Part shown: piece by piece, positions 57,084 through 64,000 of the stretch | How positions within the stretch are numbered: position 1 is the first letter of the stretch | Layout of the letters: the number at the start of each line of letters is the position of its first letter | NCBI RefSeq assembly: GCF_016583765.1 | Contig: NZ_NRRR01000001.1 | Location: 248,001 to 312,000, forward strand | Source: Chromatium weissei | Lineage (GTDB): Bacteria > Pseudomonadota > Gammaproteobacteria > Chromatiales > Chromatiaceae | Direction: 5' to 3' | Length of the DNA: 64,000 nt | Notes under the pieces: generated by a model | Seen by the model: the letters and a program-made list of their open reading frames with translations, nothing else | The model's database searches: none | What the model was told of the DNA's origin: nothing | Program-made: the position numbers and the translations under genes

Positions 57084-57605
57084 ATGGCAGCGTGGAATAT
57101 GTTGACTTTAGTCGGTGCGGATCGCTCCGGCATCGTGGCGCAGGTGACGCGCACGCTGTATCAACTCGGCGGCAATCTCGGTGAAGCGTCAATGATTCGA
57201 CTCGGCGGCAATTTCACGATCATGCTGATGGTGCGCGGTGATTTTTCTACCGAAGCGATGCTGGAGGCGCTCGCGCCGGTGAGCGCGAAGCTGGATTTAC
57301 GAGTGCACGTCGACGCGGTGCGCGGCGAGCTGCATCAGCATCAAGTGCCGAATTTTCAGGTGCGCGTGAACGGTGCGGATCGTGCGGGCATCGTCGCTGA
57401 AGTGACGGCGATTTTAGCGGCGCTGGGTTTCAACATTTTGGAACTGGATTCGAATGTTGCTGGCGAGGTAAATCAACCGTTGTATTTGATGAATATTCAA
57501 GGATTTTGCGATGCTCCGCTAAAGGCGCTGGAGAATGCACTTGCGCCGTTAATCGCGCAGGGCGTGGCGGTGACAGTTACGCCGCTTGAACTGATGATTG
57601 GTTAA
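57084..57605 (+). CDS. GcvR-like ACT domain protein
   Basis: A 173-residue protein with two ACT domains: WNMLTLVGADRSGIVAQVTRTLYQLGGNLGEASM at residues 4-37 and FQVRVNGADRAGIVAEVTAILAALGFNILEL near 94-124. This is the layout of GcvR, which binds GcvA and represses glycine cleavage genes. No gcv genes are nearby, so the exact target is inferred only from family. It is followed by def after three bases, and probably co-transcribed. Confidence 0.8.
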   Translation: MAAWNMLTLVGADRSGIVAQVTRTLYQLGGNLGEASMIRLGGNFTIMLMVRGDFSTEAMLEALAPVSAKLDLRVHVDAVRGELHQHQVPNFQVRVNGADRAGIVAEVTAILAALGFNILELDSNVAGEVNQPLYLMNIQGFCDAPLKALENALAPLIAQGVAVTVTPLELMIG

Positions 57606-57608
57606 GTC

Positions 57609-58115
57609 ATGGCAATTCTGGACATTTTGAAACTTCCCGATTCGCGCCTCAAACAGGTGTCGCAACCCGTGACGCAATTTGATGCGGCGTTGCAGCATTT
57701 CATCGCGGATTTAGAAGCCACGCGCCAAGCCGGACCCTCGGCTGTCGGCATTGCTGCGCCGCAGGTGGCCTGTTTTCAGCGGATGGTGATTGTGGACGTG
57801 TCGGGGCGACCGAAAACGCCAAATCACGGTTATCTCGTGCTGATCAATCCCGAAATCGTGCACTGGGAAGGTCACGCGATTGGGCGCGAAGGCTGTTTGT
57901 CCGTACCGGATTACACCGGCAACGTGATTCGAGCGACAGCCATTCGACTGCGAGCACAAGACTGCGACGGTCAACTGCATGAATTTGAAATGGAAGGCTA
58001 CGAAGCTCGCGCCGTACAGCACGAAATGGATCACCTTGACGGGTTACTCTTTGTGGATCGCGTGGTGAGTCGCCGCACCGATTTGTATCGACGTAAATCA
58101 GCCAGACTCGATTAA
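57609..58115 (+). CDS. def: Peptide deformylase
   Basis: A 168-residue metallohydrolase removing the formyl group from nascent proteins. All three motifs are intact: VGIAAPQV near residue 47, EGCLSVP with metal-binding Cys96, and QHEMDHLDG with His138, Glu139 and His142. The sequence matches the proteobacterial type I enzyme. It is a stand-alone copy, not next to fmt, so a second def may exist elsewhere in the genome. Confidence 0.95.
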   Translation: MAILDILKLPDSRLKQVSQPVTQFDAALQHFIADLEATRQAGPSAVGIAAPQVACFQRMVIVDVSGRPKTPNHGYLVLINPEIVHWEGHAIGREGCLSVPDYTGNVIRATAIRLRAQDCDGQLHEFEMEGYEARAVQHEMDHLDGLLFVDRVVSRRTDLYRRKSARLD

Positions 58116-58116
58116 A

Positions 58117-58144
58117 ACTGAAAATTAACAACTGGAAACTGATT
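58117..58144. repeat. Degenerate copy of the AACTG-type repeat
   Basis: AACTGAAAATTAACAACTGGAAACTG fills the space between the def stop and the prc start codon. It matches the repeat family loosely, with three AACTG words. It may also provide the GGAAAC ribosome site for prc. Confidence 0.35.
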
Positions 58145-60247
58145 ATGAAACAGCGTTCTATTCGCATTTTCCTTTTTACCGCGCTGTGGATGGCGACCGC
58201 GAGCAGTGTGGCAACTCCACAACCCGTGCCTTTATCGGAACTGTTTCCGAATGTTGGACAAACCAAATCGGCGCTGGTGATCAACAAGGTGTTGGAGCGG
58301 TATCACTATCGCAAAGTCAATCTCGACGATGAATTTGCACAGCAAGTGTTTGATAAATATCTGGAAGCACTCGATCCCAGCCATGCTTTTTTTCAAACTC
58401 ACGACATCGAACGCTTTGCAACCGGCGCTCGCCATTTAGCCGAGCAGCTGCGACGCGGCGATTTATCCATTGCCTTTGACGTGTTTCGCGTGTACCGAAT
58501 GCGCGTTGATGAGCGGGTGGCTCATGCGTTGCAACTGTTGAAAGGGCAATTTGATTTCAATCGCACGCTGTTTTATGAAATTGATTCTAAAAATAAAAAA
58601 TGGCTCGGCAGTGATGCGCAATTGAATGAACTGTGGCGCAAGCGCGTGATGAATGACTTTCTCACCCTGCGGCTGGCTGGCAAAGCGGATGCGGAAATTC
58701 GTGACCGCTTGCAAAAACGCTACGACGGACTGGCGCGGCGCATTCATCAATTCAAAGGTGACGATGTATTTCAAACCTTTATGAACGCTTACACGCAAAC
58801 GTTGGAACCGCACACCAGTTTTATGTCGCCGGATACTTCGGCAAATTTCGACATCAGCATGAAATTGTCATTGGAAGGCATTGGCGCGGTGTTGCGTGGC
58901 GACAACGAATACACCGTCGTCCAAAGCACGGTGCCCGGTGGTCCAGCACGCGAATCTGGGCAAATTCACGCCGGTGATCAAATCGTTGGCGTGGGACAGG
59001 GTTTAGATGGCGCGATGGAAGATGTCGTTGGTTGGCGTTTGGAGGACGTGGTTGACAAAATTCGTGGTTCCAAAGGTTCTGTGGTGCGGTTGCAACTGCT
59101 GTCCAAAACGCCCGGCGCATCGAATCGCACTCGTGAAATCACGCTGGTGCGCAACGAAATCAAATTGGAAGATCAGGCCGCCAAAAGTTTCGTCGTTGAT
59201 CAACTGGTCAATGCGCCCGAAGTCAAAATCGGCGTGATTGAAATTCCTGCGTTTTATCGAGATTTCGACGGCGAAAATGCCGGCAATCAAAACTTTCGCA
59301 GCACCACCCGCGACGTGCGGCAACTGATTGCCGAGCTGCAAGCGCAGGGCGTGTCGGGAATCGTGATTGATTTGCGCGGCAACGGCGGCGGTTCGCTGGC
59401 AGAAGCGACTTCGCTCACCGGTTTGTTTATCGACATCGGTCCTGTCGTGCAAGTCAAGGATGCGTTTGGCAAAATTGAAGTCGAAGCCGACACCGATGCT
59501 GGTGCGGCTTACACCGGACCGCTCGCGGTGGTCGTGGATCGTGACAGCGCCTCCGCCTCGGAAATTTTTGCGGCGGCGATTCAAGATCACGGACGCGGTT
59601 TGATTATTGGCGAGCCGACTTTTGGCAAGGGCACGGTGCAAACGCTCATTGATCTCAATCGTTATGTGCCCGGCGAACACAGTGATTTGGGGCGATTGCG
59701 CCTGACGATGGCGGAGTTTTTTCGCATCAACGGTGGCAGCACGCAGCTTCACGGTGTCACGCCGGATATTCAATTTCCCAGCGCCAGCAATCCCAATGAA
59801 CACGGTGAACGTTCACTCGATCACGCGCTGCCGTGGACGCAAATCAAACCTGCCGATTACCGCGCCAGCAAAATCACCAATCTCGACCAGTTGCGCCGTC
59901 AATCTGCGATGCGAATTGCCCAAGATTTCGGTTTCAAAATGCTGACCGAGCGCAGCAAAATGTTGCACGAGATCGATACCGAAACCGAGGTTTCACTCCG
60001 CGAAAGTCAGCGCCGCGCTGAAGATCAACAGCGTGAACAGGTTTTTAAGGCAGATCGGGAGCGGTATTTACGAGCGCGAGGCATCACGCCAGTCGATGAA
60101 GATGCCGAGCAAGTTGATGAAGAGGCATTGGAAGTGGAACGCAAAGCCATTGCGCGCATTGAGATTGAAGAAGCTGCTCGAATCGTGATTGACAAATTGT
60201 TATTGGAACGCGGAGCGCCAGCGCCGCAACAAGCTGTAATACGGTGA
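58145..60247 (+). CDS. prc: Carboxy-terminal processing protease (Tsp/Prc)
   Basis: A 700-residue periplasmic S41 protease that degrades ssrA-tagged and C-terminally marked proteins and, in E. coli, peptidoglycan hydrolases. The order is signal peptide (to about residue 24), a helical N-domain, a PDZ domain near 240-330 (GIGAVLRGDNEYTVVQSTVPGGPARESGQIHAGDQIVGV), and the protease core. Catalytic Ser is in DSASASEIFAAAIQDHG and Lys in GEPTFGKGTVQ. The tail is charged and helical. Size is close to E. coli Prc. gshA starts inside its stop codon (TGATG). Confidence 0.95.
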   Translation: MKQRSIRIFLFTALWMATASSVATPQPVPLSELFPNVGQTKSALVINKVLERYHYRKVNLDDEFAQQVFDKYLEALDPSHAFFQTHDIERFATGARHLAEQLRRGDLSIAFDVFRVYRMRVDERVAHALQLLKGQFDFNRTLFYEIDSKNKKWLGSDAQLNELWRKRVMNDFLTLRLAGKADAEIRDRLQKRYDGLARRIHQFKGDDVFQTFMNAYTQTLEPHTSFMSPDTSANFDISMKLSLEGIGAVLRGDNEYTVVQSTVPGGPARESGQIHAGDQIVGVGQGLDGAMEDVVGWRLEDVVDKIRGSKGSVVRLQLLSKTPGASNRTREITLVRNEIKLEDQAAKSFVVDQLVNAPEVKIGVIEIPAFYRDFDGENAGNQNFRSTTRDVRQLIAELQAQGVSGIVIDLRGNGGGSLAEATSLTGLFIDIGPVVQVKDAFGKIEVEADTDAGAAYTGPLAVVVDRDSASASEIFAAAIQDHGRGLIIGEPTFGKGTVQTLIDLNRYVPGEHSDLGRLRLTMAEFFRINGGSTQLHGVTPDIQFPSASNPNEHGERSLDHALPWTQIKPADYRASKITNLDQLRRQSAMRIAQDFGFKMLTERSKMLHEIDTETEVSLRESQRRAEDQQREQVFKADRERYLRARGITPVDEDAEQVDEEALEVERKAIARIEIEEAARIVIDKLLLERGAPAPQQAVIR

Positions 60248-61848
60248 TGAACGAAAATTCGTTCCTTCTCACTTGCAAGGAAAAAGTGGCGCAGCTCATG
60301 GCTGCGGGCGCGTCGGCAGCGTTACGCGGCAATCGCATCGGTTTGGAAAAAGAGGCGTTACGCGTCACGACCGACGGGCAATTGGCGACCACGCCGCACC
60401 CGTTCGCCCTCGGTGCGGCGTTCACGCATCCGCACATCACCACCGATTTTTCTGAGGCGCTGATCGAACTCATCACGCCGCCGCTGGCGAATGCTGACGC
60501 GGCGCTTGCCAGCCTCACCGAAATTCATCGATTTGTTTATCAACAGCTTGGCGACGAATTGCTGTGGGCAACCAGTATGCCGTGCGCTTTGCGCAGCACC
60601 GCGAAGATTCCGCTGGCACGTTACGGCACTTCCAACGCGGCGACCATGAAAACCGTTTATCGGCGCGGGCTGGGCAATCGCTACGGACGCATGATGCAGT
60701 TGATCGCCGGAGTGCATTTCAACTTTTCCCTCGCCGATGCGTTTTGGGATATTTATCAAACTCAAACACTTGCGCCGGATGCGGCGACGGCTTTTCGTTC
60801 TGAAGCGCAGATGGGCATGATTCGCAATTTGCAGCGCATCGGCTGGCTCGTGCCCTATTTATTTGGCGCATCGCCGGTGGTGGATGCCAGCTTTGTTGCT
60901 GGTCGTGCGACCGATTTACACCGTTTTGATGCCAACACACGCTGTTATCCACACGCGACTTCGCTGCGCATGGGCGACATCGGCTATCAAAACAAACAGG
61001 AAGAAGGCACGGGCATCAAAGCCAATTACGACAGCCTCGATGCTTATGTGCGCAGCCTGACCTGGGCGATGGAAACGCCGTGTCCACGTTACGAAACCAT
61101 CGGCATCAAAACCGGCGAGCGATATGCACAGCTCAACGCCAACGTGCTGCAAATTGAAAACGAGTACTACAGCACGGTGCGTCCGAAACAGCCGCCAAAT
61201 TGGTTGGAAAAACCGAGTCTTGCGCTGCGACGGCGCGGCATTCGTTACGTCGAACTGCGCTCGTTGGACGTGAATATCTTTGAACCGGTCGGCGTGGGCA
61301 GCGAGCAATTGCTGTTTCTGGACACGCTGATGTTGACCTGTTTGCTGCAACCGAGTCCGCGCATCAACGCCCGTGAACGACGCGATATTGATGATAATCA
61401 AGTGGTTGTCGCGCATCGTGGACGCGAGCCGGAATTGAAATTACAGCGCGACCGGCGCGCCGTTTCGCTGCAAGACTGGGCGACGGAAATGTTGACTGAA
61501 ATGTTCGCCGTTGCGGAATTGCTCGACGGCGCAGCGAACGGAGCGCGGTCACACAACCTGCGCATTCAATTGGCAAAAATCACCGATTCTGAATTGACAC
61601 CCTCGGCGCAAATTCTCGACGCGCTGCGCCAGCACGGTGAAAGTTTTGCAGAATTTGCGCTGCGCTGCTCCGGGCAGCATCGTCAGCAATTGCAGGCAAC
61701 GGCGCTGACGGCAGAACGTCAAGCCGCATTTGTCCAATTGGCAGCGGAATCACACGCCAAACAGCGGGCAATTGAAGCAGCGGATGATCTCAATTTCGAT
61801 GATTTTTTAACGGCTTATTTCGCTGGAAAAATTGGAGAACAGGCATGA
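60247..61848 (+). CDS. gshA: Glutamate-cysteine ligase
   Basis: A 533-residue class 1 GshA catalysing the first step of glutathione synthesis, ATP-dependent joining of glutamate and cysteine. Typical strings are GNRIGLEKEALRVT near residue 28, ITTDFSEALIELITPP near 60, GRMMQLIAGVHFNFS near 145 and RGIRYVELRSLDVNIFEPVG near 330. It shares one base with the prc stop and overlaps hyfC by four bases (ATGA). gshB is not nearby. Confidence 0.95.
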   Translation: MNENSFLLTCKEKVAQLMAAGASAALRGNRIGLEKEALRVTTDGQLATTPHPFALGAAFTHPHITTDFSEALIELITPPLANADAALASLTEIHRFVYQQLGDELLWATSMPCALRSTAKIPLARYGTSNAATMKTVYRRGLGNRYGRMMQLIAGVHFNFSLADAFWDIYQTQTLAPDAATAFRSEAQMGMIRNLQRIGWLVPYLFGASPVVDASFVAGRATDLHRFDANTRCYPHATSLRMGDIGYQNKQEEGTGIKANYDSLDAYVRSLTWAMETPCPRYETIGIKTGERYAQLNANVLQIENEYYSTVRPKQPPNWLEKPSLALRRRGIRYVELRSLDVNIFEPVGVGSEQLLFLDTLMLTCLLQPSPRINARERRDIDDNQVVVAHRGREPELKLQRDRRAVSLQDWATEMLTEMFAVAELLDGAANGARSHNLRIQLAKITDSELTPSAQILDALRQHGESFAEFALRCSGQHRQQLQATALTAERQAAFVQLAAESHAKQRAIEAADDLNFDDFLTAYFAGKIGEQA

Positions 61849-62798
61849 CGGTTGTCACCTGGCTGATTGCGCTGCTGCAAGCGGTGCTTTACGTCGCACT
61901 CGCGCCGCTGCTGATCGGCTGGGTGCGGAAAGTCAAAGCGCGGCTGCAAAACCGACGCGGCGCGCCCTTGCTGCAAGCCTATTTCGACCTGCATAAGTTA
62001 TTGATAAAAGAAATAAGAGTGCCGCACACCGCGTCACTGCTGTTTCGCGCTGCGCCCTACATCGTATTTGTCGCCACTTGGCTAGCAGCCGCAACCGTGC
62101 CATTGCTGGCGCTCGATTTACCGATTGCGCAAATTGCCGATATTATTGTTTTAGTTGGATTATTGGCGCTGGCGCGCTTCTTTTTGGCGCTCGCCGGAAT
62201 GGACGTGGGCACGGCATTTGGTGGCATGGGCGCATCGCGGGAAATGCTGATTTCGGCGCTGGCCGAGCCGGCGATGCTGATGGCGGTATTCACGCTGGCG
62301 ATGACCGCGCACAGCACCAGTTTGGTCAGCGTCATGGAGCATCATTTGGCTGACGGTTTTCTGCTGCGTCCATCGTATTTGTTCGCGCTCGGCGCATTGC
62401 TGCTGGTGGCGCTGGCGGAATGCGGACGCATTCCGGTCGATAATCCAACCACGCATTTGGAATTGACGATGGTGCACGAGGCGATGCTGTTGGAATACAG
62501 CGGGCGGCATTTGGCACTGATGGAGTGGGCGGCGCAGCTCAAATTGCTGCTGTACGGCGTGTTGATTACCAACGTGTTTTTTCCGTGGGGTGTCGGTCAG
62601 AATTTTGCGCCGGTGACGCTGCTGCTCGGTTTGGGCGCGGTGCTCATCAAACTGATGTTATTGGGCACGGCGCTGGCGGTGGCAGAAACCGGATTGGCAA
62701 AAATGCGGTTATTTCGCGTTCCCGCCTTTCTGAATTTGGCATTGCTGCTGGCGCTGCTCGGCTTATTAAGTCACGTCATTTTGGAGATTGGCGCGTGA
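61845..62798 (+). CDS. hyfC: Hydrogenase-4 component C-like membrane subunit (NuoH/HycD family)
   Basis: A 317-residue membrane protein of the NuoH/HycD/HyfC family, with about eight hydrophobic helices. The segment RLQNRRGAPLLQAYFDLHKLLIKE near residues 33-56 and ALAECGRIPVDNPTTHLELTMVHEAMLLEYSGR near 185-215 are the family signatures. In complex I and in group 4 hydrogenases this subunit links the soluble arm to the proton-translocating antiporter subunits. It opens a hyfC-hyfE-hyfF run coupled by four-base overlaps; hyfB is not upstream. Confidence 0.88.
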   Translation: MTVVTWLIALLQAVLYVALAPLLIGWVRKVKARLQNRRGAPLLQAYFDLHKLLIKEIRVPHTASLLFRAAPYIVFVATWLAAATVPLLALDLPIAQIADIIVLVGLLALARFFLALAGMDVGTAFGGMGASREMLISALAEPAMLMAVFTLAMTAHSTSLVSVMEHHLADGFLLRPSYLFALGALLLVALAECGRIPVDNPTTHLELTMVHEAMLLEYSGRHLALMEWAAQLKLLLYGVLITNVFFPWGVGQNFAPVTLLLGLGAVLIKLMLLGTALAVAETGLAKMRLFRVPAFLNLALLLALLGLLSHVILEIGA

Positions 62799-63472
62799 AT
62801 CAATTATCGCTGCTGCAACAGATCGTGCTTCTGCTCGCGGCGCTGGCGCTGTTTTTATCTTTCGTGTTGCTCGCGCAGGCGCGATTAGTCGCAGCAATTC
62901 ACGCCTTTGCATGGCAAGGCGTATTGGTGGCTGCCGTGACGCTGGTCGTCGGTTTAGCGGGCAGCACGCATCATCTGTATTTTTCAGCAGGATTAACGCT
63001 GGCACTCAAAGGGCTGTTGATTCCGTGGATGCTGCATCGACTGGCGCGGCGACTGAATTTATCTCGCCACACCGAACTGCTGTATCACCCGGCGTTGGTG
63101 ATTATGGCGGCGGTGCTGCTGGTGATTTTCAGTTATTGGCTGGTGGAGCCGATGGTGGAGCAGGCGCTGGTGTTCACGCGCAACATCATCGCAGTGAGTT
63201 TGGCTGTCGTGCTGATTGGCTTATTGATGATGGTGTTTCGACGGCAGGCGGTCGCGCAGGTGCTGGGATTTATGTCGATGGAAAATGGGCTATTTCTCGC
63301 CGCAGTCTCGGCGACGGCGGGAATGCCGCTGGTGGTGGAGCTGGGTGTGGCGTTTGACGTGTTGGTAGCGATGGTGCTGTTTGGCGTGTTCTTTTTTCAA
63401 ATTAGCGAAAGCATCGACTCGCTGAATGTAGATCGGTTGAATCGGTTGACTGAAGTGGATGTGTCGCCATGA
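62795..63472 (+). CDS. hyfE: Hydrogenase-4 component E-like membrane protein
   Basis: A 225-residue protein with about seven hydrophobic helices, starting at GTG 62795 in the hyfC stop (GTGA). It matches HyfE: the fold resembles NuoK fused to extra helices, with the C-terminal QVLGFMSMENGLFLAAVSATAGMPLVVELGVAFDVLVAMVLFGVFFF carrying the NuoK-like glutamate. A longer open frame upstream belongs to another frame of hyfC. It is overlapped by hyfF (ATGA). Confidence 0.85.
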   Translation: MNQLSLLQQIVLLLAALALFLSFVLLAQARLVAAIHAFAWQGVLVAAVTLVVGLAGSTHHLYFSAGLTLALKGLLIPWMLHRLARRLNLSRHTELLYHPALVIMAAVLLVIFSYWLVEPMVEQALVFTRNIIAVSLAVVLIGLLMMVFRRQAVAQVLGFMSMENGLFLAAVSATAGMPLVVELGVAFDVLVAMVLFGVFFFQISESIDSLNVDRLNRLTEVDVSP

Positions 63473-64000
63473 CCGCGTTGCTGTTGATTTTATTGACACC
63501 GCTGCTCGGCGGTTTGACGTTGGCGTTAGTGCGAGCGCCAGCGTGGGCGGGTTGGCTCAATTTGGCGGTTTCCGTCACAACGCTCGGCGCGGCATCGTGG
63601 CTGGCATGGCAGGTCGCAGAACTGAACGTGATTTCAGGCAGCGGTTTTCGCGTCGATGCGTTTAACGTTTATCTCGTGGTGTTAACCGCATTTGTCGGCG
63701 TGACGACTTCGATTTTTTCCCGTCCGTACATGCGCCATGTGTGCGCCAGCGGCAAAATCAGTACGACCAGTTTGCGGGTGTATCACAGCATGTATCAGGC
63801 GTTCATGCTCACCATGCTGGTCGCGCTGATGACCGATAACCTCGGCGTGTTGTGGGTGGCGATTGAAGGCGCAACGCTGGCGACCGTGCTGTTGGTGTCG
63901 TTGTATCGCACACCGGAAGCCGTCGAAGCTGCATGGAAATACTTTATTTTATGCGGCGTTGGCATTGCACTGGCGCTGTTCGGCACGGTGTTGACCTACT
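63469..64000 (+). CDS. hyfF: Hydrogenase-4 component F-like antiporter subunit, 5' part
   Basis: The first 177 codons of an NuoL/M/N-type antiporter subunit running off the right edge. The start ATG overlaps the hyfE stop. Hydrophobic helices and the segments YMRHVCASGKIS and LGVLWVAIEGATLATVLLVSLYRTPEAVEAAWKYFILC match HyfF; the last contains the conserved helix TM5 Glu of this family (WVAIE). It belongs to a group 4 hydrogenase-related or formate-hydrogenlyase-like complex whose catalytic subunits would lie beyond the window. Confidence 0.85.
   Translation, partial: MTALLLILLTPLLGGLTLALVRAPAWAGWLNLAVSVTTLGAASWLAWQVAELNVISGSGFRVDAFNVYLVVLTAFVGVTTSIFSRPYMRHVCASGKISTTSLRVYHSMYQAFMLTMLVALMTDNLGVLWVAIEGATLATVLLVSLYRTPEAVEAAWKYFILCGVGIALALFGTVLTY

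Overview
The window is an ordinary-density chromosomal stretch of a gammaproteobacterium. Several gene neighbourhoods match those known from Pseudomonas-type genomes: TPR protein-ispE-tRNA-Gln-prs-rplY-pth; argC-erpA-tyrS; murA-hisG; tatD-pilZ-holB; bamD/rluD-pgeF. Base composition looks near 45-50% GC, with AT-richer and GC-richer patches. HrcA/CIRCE control of the DnaK operon, a PEP-CTERM protein with its associated acyltransferase, an MshEN-type secretion or pilus ATPase, PilZ, a chemoreceptor and a hydrogenase-4-like membrane module suggest a free-living, surface- or floc-associated bacterium. Placement near Methylococcales/Thiotrichales is an impression, not a demonstrated result.

Layout. 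1-5 kb: 5' end of parC, psiE, a GspE/MshE-like ATPase followed by an HDOD protein, then sufE and an A-type Fe-S carrier. 5-13 kb: TPR protein, ispE, tRNA-Gln, prs, rplY, pth (cell envelope, nucleotide and translation genes), then a HerA-like ATPase, a thioesterase and a membrane protein. 13-19 kb: FHA protein, unusual A-type carrier, argC, erpA, tyrS, rimI and the RNase P RNA. 19-25 kb: a GlcF-like Fe-S protein, ilvA, murA, hisG. 25-30 kb: an NmrA-like oxidoreductase divergent from a LysR regulator, then a brnTA toxin-antitoxin pair lying exactly between two 629-bp copies of the lysR/tatD junction, then tatD, pilZ, holB. 30-37 kb: ThiF-like protein, PEP-CTERM protein and exosortase-associated acyltransferase, thioesterase, lipoprotein, pyrC, pckA. 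37-43.6 kb: CreA; an operon of circularly permuted ATP-grasp, alpha-E and a transglutaminase-fold protein without its catalytic cysteine; DAHP synthase; SseB; higBA. 43.6-48.8 kb: hrcA-grpE-dnaK-dnaJ with a CIRCE operator. 48.9-58 kb: chemoreceptor, DUF4160/DUF2442 pair, nadE, glnB, bamD, rluD, pgeF, a MerR regulator with a small HMA-like partner, gcvR, def. 58-64 kb: prc, gshA and the start of a hyfC-hyfE-hyfF membrane module running off the end.

The most unusual structure is the brnTA cassette bracketed by a direct duplication of the host lysR 3' end plus tatD 3' end. One copy completes lysR and the other completes tatD, so neither host gene is lost. Other points of interest are the three A-type Fe-S carriers (one with a CxxC tail), the cysteine-less transglutaminase in the ATP-grasp/alpha-E operon, a dispersed intergenic repeat built on AACTGACAACTG, and the MerR gene paired with a cysteine-free HMA-like protein behind a palindrome-containing promoter. 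No CRISPR array, IS element or prophage was seen.
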